Assembly: GCF_010015585.1 (NCBI RefSeq)
Contig: NW_022985101.1
Coordinates: 101,225-165,224, forward strand
DNA length: 64,000 bases
Reading direction: 5' to 3'
Origin: Eremomyces bilateralis CBS 781.70
Lineage: Eukaryota; Ascomycota; Dothideomycetes; Eremomycetales; Eremomycetaceae
Both the position numbers and the translations under genes were made by a program. Positions within the stretch are counted from its first letter, which is position 1. Every line of letters begins with the position of its first letter. Positions 40,766 through 51,707 of this stretch are shown here, piece after piece. The notes beneath the pieces were generated by a model. It saw only the letters and a list, made by a program, of their open reading frames with translations, made no database searches and was not told the origin of the DNA.

Positions 40766-41858
40766 TCATTGTAGCCGGTATTCATCAATCGTCATGTTCT
40801 CCCCAATGCCTCTCCGCAACCCCTCCCGCAACTGATCCCACCGTCCACCGCCACCTTGATTGCCTAATGTCCGCTCTTTCAAAATCTCCCGCACTTTTCC
40901 CAGTCCCATCCTCCTCATTGTTACCGTATCTGCCGCCCCATGTAGCGATCGGCCCCTTCCTCGAAGAAGGTACTCCTCAAACCAGCCATCCTCGTCTTCA
41001 TTCATGGGGAGGTTGATCAACTGCATCGCTCGATTCGCTCGATCTTTATGGGTCGACTCGGATGACAGCGCTTCGTGAATCAGGAGCTCGAGGAGCCCCC
41101 GTTGGAGATGCGGGCCCACAGGCTGTGAGCGCATGAAGGAGAAAGCTCGTGGAATGCTGATGCTGCACCGGTAGCGGAAAAACCGAGTCACCAGGTCATC
41201 GCTGGTGATTCGCATGTTGGTCGCGACGTAGAAGGACATGGGGAGACCTCGCAGATGTTGGCTTTCTGGAGGATTGTGGCCGCCATGCTTTTTCAGTCCG
41301 GCCTTCTGATCTCCCTTCTCCTCTTCCGCTTCAGCGCAATGCTCTAGCAAGACCCCGAGGATTTCTTCGTGAAAGACGGGCTGTAGGGACGGCTCGGTTA
41401 GGTAGCCCACGGCGTGAACGAAGTCGAGACGGTCTAGACACCAGAGGCCAAGCAGCGCGAGATAATACTTTCGAGGGAGGGTGGACCGCTGAGCGAATCG
41501 GGTAGCGTCTGATTCCTCGCTAGGAGTAGTGCTGGTGAGGTCCAGCAGGAGGTAGAAGAGGAGGGAGAGTTGGTGGTGCGTGGGAATCGGTGCGGACGTA
41601 ATGCTCTCATGCAAAGTGCGTAACTCAGCGTTGGTTCGGGGAGGGTAGATGTGTGCACCTGATCATCGTTAGCAACTCCCTTTTCGGTTTTGAGAATGCA
41701 TTAATACTTGGGATGTTTAGCAGCTCCAATAGGCGGTCAATGAAGAGCTGCCCATGGAGTTTGCGTCGGTTCTCATGGATCTCGTTCTGCAGTGCGGATG
41801 CATAGTGGCATCGATGGTTGAAGCTGAAGACGTCGGAGAAGTCTTGAATATCCAACAT
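40766..41858 (-). CDS. ELYS-like nuclear pore protein
   Basis: Two minus-strand exons, 41858-41708 and 41658-40766, joined across a 49-nt intron, give 347 aa. I chose the ATG at 41858 because MLDIQDFSDVFSFNH matches the family start; an in-frame ATG at 41951 would add 31 residues without family likeness. The body is all-helical: NRRKLHGQLFIDRLLELLNIPS, YPPRTNAELRTLHESI, QLSLLFYLLLDL, then RKYYLALLGLWCLDRLDFVHAVGYL and TEPSL, the core of the ELYS-like domain. In animals ELYS recruits the Nup107-160 complex to chromatin; fungal forms are short and belong to the outer ring of the nuclear pore. The C-terminal GRGRSLHGAADTVTMRRM tail is basic. Confidence 0.8.
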
Positions 41859-42507
41859 AGTAAGGACTGAGGCCAGGTTAGGGGATGTAGAATAGGGCGC
41901 CGATCGATAGGAATATTGAAGTGCAATCGTGGATGGATTAATCAAAGCCAAGTTCCTTTAATGAGGTGTGAGGATTAGGATGCCGCGTCTAAAGAAGACG
42001 CGAAGCACATTGGGATTTCGGAATATAGGGATGGAATCATGACCATACGCATTACTCATGAACTCATTAGAGGAAATATAAATCCTTCCTACGTAACTAT
42101 ATTTATTAATCTACAGAATTGAGATTATGTCCTTGTCCAGGATCTTACACGAGTGTAGGAGCCATACGAGAACAAAGGAAGAATTACTCTCTGGTTGCCT
42201 ACCAGATGTTACTAGTCTCACAAATACGGTTGGTTCTGATATGTCACTGTATTGTAATGGCTTGCTTCGGGGAAAGACGTATGCGTAATTATCTACGGTG
42301 CCTATATAACAAGATTCATGGACTTGCCGCGAGTGAATAGCACATGAACCAAGGGGCTTCGTCCCAAACGAGCTCGGTCTGCACGAATGCTGTGCGGCTG
42401 CACTCATGGGGATAGAAACCTGCATCGTCCGGGAAAGCAGCCAAAAGAATTCGCAATTTCAAAGTATAGCTAGGAACAGACTGAGAACGGGCCCGTCTTC
42501 GCGATAA
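41859..42507. other. Intergenic region, no supported gene
   Basis: About 650 bp between the ELYS-like gene and the permease, both on the minus strand. It should hold the ELYS-like promoter and the permease 3' UTR. No repeat or gene is seen. Confidence 0.45.
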
Positions 42508-44333
42508 TCAAAGGGTATACTTGAATCCAACCTGGCCCTCGATAGGCTTGGCCAATGTTCCAAGGTCAAGCTGCTTGTTCTTCAGGTGGAAATAGGCACT
42601 GCAAGCGACAAGTGCCCCCAGGATGAAGAACTGAAGCCCTGCTGTGATCCAGAGTCCGGTTCGATAATATGGAGCCTCCTTCTCCATGAATGTGGTGGAC
42701 GCGAGGATGCCCCCGATAGCGCCAAACCCAATCTGCAACGCACTTCCGACGGATCTCTTCGACTGCAAGCGGATGTTGTTCGACTGATATGCAAGGATAG
42801 CGGGAATATTACCCTGGCATCCCATCACTCCGAGGAAGATGCCGAAGTATCGAACGCCGTGGTTCGTGTGGTAAGCAACGATCATCAGTCCGATGATGGT
42901 GATGATGGCCTGGGCCGCAATGACGGGCGCTCGAACTCGGTACTTATCCCCCAACCAAGCGAAGCCGAAAGCAGTGAATACTGCAGCACAGGCGGGGGGT
43001 GCTGCCAACGCATTCGCCTCACCGCCAGAATATCCCATTCCCTAAAATACGGTCAGCAAAGCTGTTGGGCGCGAAGCAACTTCATATCACCTACGGCAAT
43101 GATGACGGGCGAAAAGTACGCGAACGCATACGCTGGCATGGTTACAGAGGCGAACATGAGTGAGCTGTTGCGATCAGTCCCGTTCCCGCAATAGCAATCC
43201 CAATCAACTTACAAGGTCCAGAGTTTCCAGTCTCCAAGGTGATGGAAGAACCTTCCCCAGGTCAGTTCATCCGGGACGGAATCACCTCGATCGCTCTCAA
43301 TTCGGTTAGCGATGAAGGTCGCCTCGGCGGGGCTCAAGAATCCTTTCCGCTCCGCCTTGTCGGGGAAGTCAATGATGAGGAACCAAGCAAGGATGGCGAC
43401 GACCTGGGTAAGGAGGCCTTCGATGATCTGGCGGAACATTAGCCTCGTTTTCGCAACCATTAACCTATCCGACCGTGGCATCTTACGAAGATCCATCGCC
43501 AGCCCCTGATACCACTAAGTCCTTCCATCTGCATCAAACCAAAGGCAAGGATGCTGGCCAATCCACCAACAAATACGGATAGGAGATAGAATGCGGCTAG
43601 ACTGGATGGGCGATTAGTCAATATCGGGAACTTAGGGTGCAAACTTTCTCCTTACCGTTTCTGGACTTCAAATCGGATATACCAACAAGTCGCGAGGTAG
43701 ACGCAGCCGGGAAAGAATCCTGCAGCATGTCAACAACGTTTCCCCTTCCTAAAAAGTCCCGATGTCATACCAGCTTCGAAAAATCCCAGCAGAGTACGAC
43801 AGGCAGTAAGAGCCTGCCAGCTATTCACAAAACCTTGACCAAGCATCACCGTGCCCCATGCGAAGGCAATGAAAGAGAGCCAATTGGCGCTGCCCACTTT
43901 TCGTAGGACAATGTTGGACGGAAGCTATCAACGTATCAGTTTCGCCTTGGGGAGGGGCCCACGTAACATAACGACTGACCTCGAAGAAGAAGTACGGGAT
44001 GAAGAACATGGTCAAAGCAATGGCGTACCTGTCTCCAACGGTGAGACCGAGGTCCTTTGCCATACCAGCGACACGTGCATTGGAAATCTGAAGGGATGGT
44101 CAGTCTACGATCGGCTATGCATCACAAAGTCGAATCCGGAAGCCTACGTTTGTCCTATCGATCAGAGAGATGGAATACAATGCTCCGAGGATTGGCAAGA
44201 GCCTCCAGTCAATTCTGCGCATAAGCCGCTTTTCAGTGCCAGTATCGAACTCTGGAACCTCTCCTGGAGTAAAGTCCAGGTGTTTCTCGGCGTCGTCATG
44301 AACGACGCCGGTCTTGGGGTCGCCGCTGTCCAT
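42508..44333 (-). CDS. MFS permease of the Dal5/Tna1 anion:cation symporter family
   Basis: Eight minus-strand exons, 44333-44148, 44087-43980, 43924-43771, 43719-43656, 43601-43487, 43427-43213, 43164-43095 and 43041-42508, give 481 aa with about 12 membrane segments. The N-terminal EKRLMRRIDWRLLPILGALYSISLIDRTN is the signature opening of the family. GDRYAIALTMFFIPYFFFELPSN and LLGFFEAGFFPGCVYLATCWY follow in the usual order. The C-terminus ends on the cytosolic side with EGQVGFKYTL. Relatives carry allantoate, nicotinate, pantothenate, biotin and similar organic anions; the substrate cannot be read from sequence. The neighbours do not suggest a pathway. Confidence 0.9.
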
Positions 44334-47300
44334 GATTGACTTGGACCACGAAGACTAGGAAGAAGATAAACAACGGAACGTAGGGGGAAAGGAACAAAGC
44401 GAAAGGAGGGGTTGAGGTTTCTTGTAAGACTGTACGTGATCGACGAGGTGCACGATGGATATAAGTATGTAATTTAGTTGACAATGACTTGAAAGGGAAT
44501 CCTCTTGTCCTGACCAGCCCTGGGTAAAATATTGTGCCCTGGTCGTTCTGGAGCGTTCTCTCCATTCGCGATGGTCCGATCGTTCTGGGCGTTGGTCGGA
44601 AATGCTGGGACGAACTGGGATCACCTGGACTCCCCCGCAAACTCTCGCCATAATCTCACCAACTCTCCCTACTTGCAGCGCAACCCCGCTTCCAACACGC
44701 GGTCGCCAAGGGCTTCGCATATCGCTTTCGTTGAATCACGTCTCATGATTTGGACGCCTCTTAACTTGGAGACAAGCCGTCGTGAGAAGCCATTGCATTC
44801 AATTGCAGCCTTTTGCGACAACCATGGCGAGATTCCGAGGCTCCTCTTGAACTACTTCCACACATCGAATATTAGCGTGCGGCGTTTGCCCTTGGGGCAT
44901 GGACTTTTGTCGCACACGACACGGTGTTCCTGACGGGGGCGACAGACTTCGTCTACGACGGGAATGTTTCTCGTTCTCTCGTATCGGATTCCCCGGCTCA
45001 CGGTTCATATTCCTTGTTTTGTGAGTTTAAAGCCGTTGTCGTAGCACCGGGACTATCACATCCGGTCAAACGGATCGCTTTCGGTCACAAGTTCCCTCGG
45101 ACTCGTCCTTGATCCTCAAGGAAGGATCAGCCGGTACATAAGACGCGAAGTGCAGCGCCGAATATGTGTACTGTACGGGTCAAACAACAAAGGAGTTTAG
45201 ACAATCCTTTGTTAGATGAATTGTTACTCCCGACCGTAGGAAGTAGGTGGCCAATTGCCCATCTCTCTCGTTTCCCTAGATTAGACTCCACCAGGGTGGC
45301 TCTATCACCGGAACGCCACATAAAACATCATCCAATGAATGAAAGAGGCGTATACTGATGCCCAGCAGCCCAGGAGAGGCAATAGGCATAAAATAATCTA
45401 ATGAAAGGCGGTTTAATAATGCCAAGTAGTTCTCCGAACCAAACATGCACGTGACAGCCAGGTTAGGATTGGAGTCCAAGTACAAATGAAGGATTTGAAA
45501 CGAAGCGATGCAGGATCTAGACATGGAAAAGAGTCAAAGGGCAACTAAACACAAGATACTGATACTAACGATATAAAAAAGGAAAAGAATTGTAGCAAGT
45601 ACTGGAAAATACTTACCATTACCTATCGTAAACCACACAACGCCACTTCTCCTTCAGTGATTCCGACGGTACTGTATCGTCGTCCATCTAAGTATCGGTA
45701 CTGATGACGCCGTGTAGAGAGCGCCTATCAAAGCAAACGACAAAAGGATAACTATGTAAGTACCAAGTATATAAAAGATGCAAGAGCCAATAAATGGCCG
45801 TCGGCGAAGCTCTCTCGGGGGATGACCAGTTGAGGGAACAATGCCCGAAGCCATGAGCTCACGAGATGCATTTTGCAAATCGACCTGGAGCTCCAGCGGT
45901 ATCTCTCGCCGGAGAAGTGTCATGAAGAAAGTAACCCGCGTAGGTACTTGTGTAGACTTCATGTACCTCGACTTCATATTCCTCAATCCTGCCTGGCTTC
46001 CGAGCTATTTAAAAGCTGGGCAAAGAATGTCTCCACAGGAATCCTACTCCGCCTGCCGTTGCTCACTGAGCAGTCATCTCTCATCTGCCTCGGCTTCGAC
46101 CCCAACCCAACTTCGCGTCCCCACTTCATTGGATTCGTCGACCCACCGTCACTATTCCAGTCTCCTAGCTAAACGAATGCGGTACAGATACGGAATACCG
46201 ATATGGTTTTTAAATTAAATATCTGGTCAAGTAGACATTCCCAATAGAAGCCCCGGAGTACAATCACACCGAGGCGTATCTCCACCAACCTCGAACACAC
46301 TGCCTCCCTGTTACCCTCTCACCATTTGGCCAATATCGTATCCTGGAACCATTTCGTTGGATTCTCCCCTGGCTTGTATTCGGTTCAGACTGTGGGAAGA
46401 AAAGGATGAGTAAGAAAAGTTCTTCTATTTCGGTTGTCGTTTTTGAGTCCTATTCTCCTTAGATCCGAAACTTTTCATTTATACCAAGTCCTGCGCGTTC
46501 GTATTTCGTATCCGCTAGACGATGGCAATGCATTTGGCTGACATTCCGAGTGAATTTGTCCGGGCATAAGAGTATACCTATAGTTCTATCCACCTTTATG
46601 GGGCTCTCGCTGTTAAAACTTACTATTTTTTGCTCTTTGATGCTTTACTCAATTCCTCGAACTTTCTTCGACCTCCCTACTCAGTCTACCGTACCAAGCC
46701 CGCGAGTTTCTTGTTGTTGTCAAAGGCAGGCTCGATGACCTACCGAAAAAGATAGGAGAATCCTAGATGCACGAGCCTTGTTCGACTCTATTACTTTCAA
46801 GGATGGGCTATATATTCGTACTGTGTGTCATTTCGAAATACGATCTCGTTTCCGCTTGACGGATGGATATCGGTCAGCTCCCTACCATGCCGATATCCGA
46901 AAGATCTGGTAGAGTTAATCTCAGCATCAGGCTTCCCTTACGGGTAGAGCCTCCGCCAGCTCCTCTCCTTCCGCATGCAATCCTTCAATGGATCGTAGAT
47001 GCGGCAAGGTTGTTGCTACCTGTGCTGGGGCAAGCGTCTCCTTTGGGAAAGGCACCTCGATTTCGAAATGTCCGACTGGAGAGACCGAATATTGCTACCC
47101 TGCATATCCGGCAAAGCAAAATTGACCGGGAGCTTATTTGATATCAAGCTTTGCTGATATCACCCTGGGGTTTTCGCTTCCAGGTCTGTGGCTGCCATTT
47201 TCCATGCTATGGCAATCAAAACCCACCGATCTGGTCCACGGGAAGCCTGGCTGCAATCAAAGGCTTCATTTTAGCCTGGTGAAGCACATTTGGCTAAGAG

Positions 47301-47435
47301 ACCCACAAGCAATCCCATCAGCCAGCCGGTTTGAATTGAGAGCTCTGTCAATCGGAACACAAGATACATAATGCAATGGATCCTCCAAATCCTCACCCAG
47401 TTTCCACACGCTAATCATAATTTGTTTTCCTCAGC
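44334..47435. other. 3.1-kb gene-poor region
   Basis: Between the permease (minus) and the oxidase (plus) I find only one reading frame worth noting, a possible small membrane protein at 45654-45986 (listed separately). The segments 44340-45600 and 46000-47400 hold no family I recognise. The promoters of both flanking genes lie here. Confidence 0.45.
45654..45986 (-). CDS. Possible small membrane protein, unrecognised
   Basis: A 110-codon frame on the minus strand beginning MRNMKSRYMKST. It has an amphipathic-looking middle (RREIPLELQVDLQNASREL) and one clear hydrophobic segment near residues 68-92 (CIFYILGTYIVILLSFALIGALY). The upstream sequence in another frame also reads protein-like (RIPVETFFAQLLNSSEARQ, ending near 45987), which could be an earlier exon or a frameshifted remnant. 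I know no homologue. It could equally be chance. Confidence 0.25.
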   Translation of the reverse strand: MRNMKSRYMKSTQVPTRVTFFMTLLRREIPLELQVDLQNASRELMASGIVPSTGHPPRELRRRPFIGSCIFYILGTYIVILLSFALIGALYTASSVPILRWTTIQYRRNH

Positions 47436-49260
47436 ATGCTTCCAACGCAGGTGTTCCAACTCTTCCTCTTTTGCATCTTCTCACCGCTCTCCTCTGCAGC
47501 ACCGCAGTGCAAGGTTCTACCTGGCTCTCAAGAGTGGCCTTCTCAAACCGACTGGGAAGATCTCAACGACAAGGTGGAAGGAAATCTTCTGAGGCCATCT
47601 GCCCCGGCAGCTCCATGCCACCCAGATCAGTCTTCCTATGATCCGGCTGAATGCGATCGGATCCTTGCTGGTTGGCAAGATACAGATTGGCATTCGAATC
47701 ATCCGACGAGCACTATGTGGCAGAACTATAATGACTTCAGCTGCATGCCCAATATAAATGCGTCGTGTAGCACGGCTGGATATCCAATATATGTCATCGC
47801 GGCAAAGACGGCGAAACATGTGAAAGCCGGTGTGGACTTCGCGCGGACCAAAAACATTAGGCTGAATATCAAGAGTTCTGGACATTGCTTTCTAGGAAGA
47901 TCGGTGCAGCCAAACTCGCTGTCAATTTGGACACGTGATCTTAAGAGCCAAGTATGGTTTGAGGAGTCTTTCACACCTCAACATTGTAACCCCATCAAGG
48001 GGCCAGCAATCACCGTCGGGGCCGGCAGCCAATGGGGGGAGCTCTACGAAGCAGCTGACGAACGTGACCTGATGCTCGTTGGCGGTGCCAGTGACACTGT
48101 CAGCGTGGGGGGCTACATTGGCGGAGGGGGTCACAGCTCTCTCAGTCCAAAGTACGGAATGGGAGCCGATATGGTGCTGGAACTGGAAGCGGTGACTGCT
48201 GACGGTCGCGTCGTCATAGCAAATGAATGTCAGAATGAAGACTTATTCTGGGCTCTCCGAGGGGTAAGTCACTGAGAAGCCCATACGTCTTAGGCTCAAT
48301 TACTTACGTTCACAGGGTGGCGGAAGCACCTTCGCTGCTGTCCTAACGTATACACTCAAAGCGATACCAAGCGTCCCAGTTGCGACATGGTCCGGGTATA
48401 TCGTTGGCTGGGATAACATTGTGCGATTGCATACAAAATGGCCAGCTCTCGCAGAAGCGGGTGTTGGGGGCTATCTCAGCGGCTATCCTGGACGATATCC
48501 CTACCTATACTTGTCCGCCAGTATGCCTGGAGCGATATCGTCATTCGAATTAAAAGACCTCCTCGAGCCGATTTTGCACCCGAAACTCAACCTCAACTCG
48601 GTGGTTGAAAGTTCCAACCCAACGCAAAGGAGGCGGAGATCGACGGACAGTACACCCTCGGGAACTTATTCCTGGTATTCGAATTTCAGGGGATTTCGGA
48701 CATCGCCCGACTTTGCACCGGAAGCTCGGAAATTGACACTGAATCGACGCGATACGTTCCCGGGCATTGGGATGGGTAAGCTAATCGTGTCATGGCTGTG
48801 GAGTGCCGAGGATGTGGCAAAGCCTGGGTTAGAGGATGCTCTCCGTGGATCCATTGATCCATCGGTGTGGTATTTGAACGACCTGATCGCTGGAGCTGGG
48901 ACGGCGAACCCACCATACATCCGAGGGGGTGGGAATGCTGTCAACCCAGCATGGCGGACGGCGGTGATGAGACCGGCGTCCGAGCTGCAATGGGACGATC
49001 CGGAGGAGACGGTGCAAAAGAAGCAGGATGGTCTCCGATTCGGGGCCTCGCTCCGCTCTCTTAGCCCAGATGGTGGGACTTATGGAAATGAAGCTGATCC
49101 TGATACTGCAAACTGGCAGTACGCGTTCTGGGGAACCAACTACAAGCGACTCTTAGGTTTCAAACAAAAGGTTGACCCGGACGGAGTATTCCACTGCAGA
49201 CGATGCGTTGGTAGCGAGTTATGGATTGACGATTCCAAAGGCCAGCTCTGCCCTGTTTGA
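47436..49260 (+). CDS. Secreted FAD-linked oxidase (PCMH/BBE-type)
   Basis: Two exons, 47436-48263 and 48316-49260, give 590 aa. A signal peptide (MLPTQVFQLFLFCIFSPLSSA) is followed by a Cys-rich secreted N-terminus. The FAD-binding type-4 domain has KSSGHCFLGRS, where His150 is expected to hold the 8-alpha-histidyl FAD bond, and GGYIGGGGHSSLSPKYG, where bicovalent family members have a Cys that is absent here. The C-terminal WGTNYKRLLGFKQKVDPDGVFHCRRCVGSELW is the berberine-bridge-like BBE region. Members oxidise alcohols, sugars or alkaloid-like compounds and are often found in secondary-metabolite clusters, but no cluster partners are next to it. The substrate is unknown. A likely single intron of 52 nt splits RG from GGGSTF. 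Confidence 0.9.
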
Positions 49261-50684
49261 CCAGTACGTCCATCAGTACGTCCACCAAGTCTCGATGGTC
49301 GACTTATCATCGGCTAGGCTCACCGAGAAGAGATATAAAAGAGTCGTGCAAAGAATATGGGCGCCTCGTAAAAGTTCAGGGCTTAGATATGTTCCACCTA
49401 ATATCCCACCTAATATTCCAACTACACTTTCTTACTTCGCTAACAAACTCAACTTTCTTTTCGCTTCTGTGCCAATACAAAGCCGAAGAGCAAGGCGGAG
49501 ACCAAATCGTGCATCGCTGCATGACAGTGCAAGCAGGTAGTAGATGTTCTTAAATACTGCTGCTCTGCGAGGGTAATATGGAGTATGCCCGAAAACTGAA
49601 AACAAATCAACCTGCGATCTTTGACTCTTTTGACATAATTCTACCTTACATCTCGAGTGTAAGCTACTGCTTACCAGGTAGGAATAGATTCGGGTTTTCG
49701 GCTTCGTCAGCTGCGAGCCTGGACAGTCGACAGGTTAGGAACAGAAGATCCGAAGATGTAACATCTCGCCAATGCCTGCTCGGGCTACTCCCTAGTTTAA
49801 GTAGTAGTATCACGGAGTACGGGGAGCATCCTCTGCAATATTACCATCGGAGTTAGGAGTATTACAAGACCATTCTTTAAGTACAGTGAGTACACATGAC
49901 TTGCAGGGTGGTCCAACCCATCCACTCACTAACTAAGCGTCGAGAATTCAACGTGCAAAGAAGGACCCCTACCAAAATTTTTTGGCCATGGTAGGTATAT
50001 TGTTCGTCCATCTCGCCTATCCCTGGGGGTCGCTCGGACCCCGAAGGAGTGAAGATCAGAGTGTTTTCGACGGGCATTTGCCGTTCAATTTGATCAGCGT
50101 GAAATTTCAAGGATCCCGTTATCTTTGTGCCATTGTCCGCGACTATCGTTCCCAAATTCGTAAATTTCTAATACGACCCACGATGCTTATCCCTTATTGG
50201 AACCGACAGTTTGCTCAGTGCTGCCAGAGCACTAATTACAGAGTATGGTATTCACGTCCCTCCTTCCTAGACTCTAGTAATCCGGGTCCCTTTGCGATCT
50301 ATTGAATTCTGCCCATGAGTTGGTCCCCTTTAACGCCATGCACTAGTTTCTCAAGTGCATATGTGCAAGTTCATCCTTAACGAGAACGAATTCTCTGATT
50401 CTTTTCGTGCTGTACTCGGAAGGAGAAACGACTTGCCATGTCCTCTTCTCCCTTCTAAAACAGCATACCTATTTGTGACTGTACAGATTACTACGCTGAG
50501 TATTTTAGGTCAATGCAGCAAGCTGGTTCAATGCCCAGGTCAATGTCCTTCGGGGATCAAGTTCATCGCCGCCCTCATCCGGACGATAATAGTGCCTGTT
50601 TATGGCAGTCAATGACCGGTATACGGTATACCTATTATGTTCGGTTAGCATACGGAACTGCATCAATACGATCGTGAGTTGCGC
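49261..50684. other. Intergenic region, no supported gene
   Basis: 1.4 kb between two convergent genes. It is AT-rich in parts and shows no gene, repeat array or RNA I can support. CACGGAGTAC occurs at 49811-49820, related to the TACGGAGTA word seen elsewhere in the window. Confidence 0.4.
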
Positions 50685-51707
50685 TCACAACAAATACCGG
50701 ACTCCTTCTTTCCCATCTCTTTCGTTTTTCGGTAGGGTACCGAAGCCTTCCCAGAATTCGGTCAAGTTCTCCCATTCCGCGACCCAATGCCCCACTCGAA
50801 TGTCACCCCAGACGCAAGGTCCAAGCCCGGACAAGCCCACAACTTCGCCAGTCCTTTCGTCGACCATAACATTTGCTGCGTCTAGGACATCCAGAGGAAC
50901 AAGCGCAGAAGGTTCTCGGAATGACTCTAGTGAAGATGAATGTTGCGCGATTTGTACACGGATCGCATCGTATGGGATGCTGACAAGCATATCTTCAGCA
51001 TCTCGCAGCGAGGCTTCCATCATAGAAAGAAAGGCGGCCTGCCATGAAGTGTTCGACCCGGCGCCGTCTGACCCACTGGGCCCTTTGGCGGCCAAGGTGG
51101 TAGCGGAACCTCGTCGCGAAGGTATTGATCCCCATATCCCCGGGTCTTCCGGATGAACCTGGACAAGTTCTCGGAAAGCGGCTCCTAATGTTCTGTACAG
51201 CGTCGCTAAGAACGTCGGTGAGAGACCTTGGATCAACATTCCGGGAGTGGGGATCTGACATCGGGACATCCCAGGAGGGAAGAGTGACGGCAGAGGAGTC
51301 CCTGATGGGCACGTCAGGATGGTATGCGTCAATGACGATAGGGGCATGGGAAAAGTCGGGCTGATGGTGAGCATTTCATCTGGTCCAGATATCCTTGGGA
51401 CTGCAAGAGTTGACTGAGAAATGATCGCTCGGAGAGCAAGAATCTCGTTTTCTAAACCTCGCTTTTCCAACCGCAGAAGCCGTGCCGAAGGTGCTGGGCC
51501 AAACTTGACAAGAAGGTTAGACCCATTGCTGAGGCGAGCGACATAAACAGGATAAAGGGACAGAGACAGAGGCTCGATTCGTGCCAACGACAGGTTGGAT
51601 CGTCGTAGTATGGGATCGAGAAGGCTCTGGATCAATGTGTATTCCTGAGGATTCAAGAAGGAAGGCTCTTGTCGGGATTGAATCTCCGTATGGTCCTGAG
51701 GTTGCAT
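50685..51707 (-). CDS. Aminoglycoside-phosphotransferase-like protein with degenerate catalytic loop
   Basis: A single-exon minus-strand gene of 340 aa starting at the ATG at 51707 (MQPQDHTEIQSRQEPS). An in-frame ATG at 51782 would add 25 residues of hydrophobic sequence without family likeness. The N-lobe has YVARLSNGSNLLVKFGP with a candidate ATP-binding Lys, followed by an Arg-rich helix (RLLRLEKRGLENEILALR) that contains the paired Glu. The catalytic loop expected as H-G-D-x-x-x-x-N reads PLDVLDAANVMVDE, keeping the Asp and Asn but losing His. The DFG-like site reads GLSGLGP without the Asp. Fungi have many such proteins. It may bind nucleotide without phosphorylating. Confidence 0.75.
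   Translation of the reverse strand: MQPQDHTEIQSRQEPSFLNPQEYTLIQSLLDPILRRSNLSLARIEPLSLSLYPVYVARLSNGSNLLVKFGPAPSARLLRLEKRGLENEILALRAIISQSTLAVPRISGPDEMLTISPTFPMPLSSLTHTILTCPSGTPLPSLFPPGMSRCQIPTPGMLIQGLSPTFLATLYRTLGAAFRELVQVHPEDPGIWGSIPSRRGSATTLAAKGPSGSDGAGSNTSWQAAFLSMMEASLRDAEDMLVSIPYDAIRVQIAQHSSSLESFREPSALVPLDVLDAANVMVDERTGEVVGLSGLGPCVWGDIRVGHWVAEWENLTEFWEGFGTLPKNERDGKEGVRYLL

Noticed and set aside
47436-51707. A secondary-metabolite cluster around the FAD oxidase and the MFS permease
   Set aside because: No polyketide synthase, peptide synthetase, terpene synthase or cluster regulator is near; the genes are separated by long gaps and by unrelated genes.
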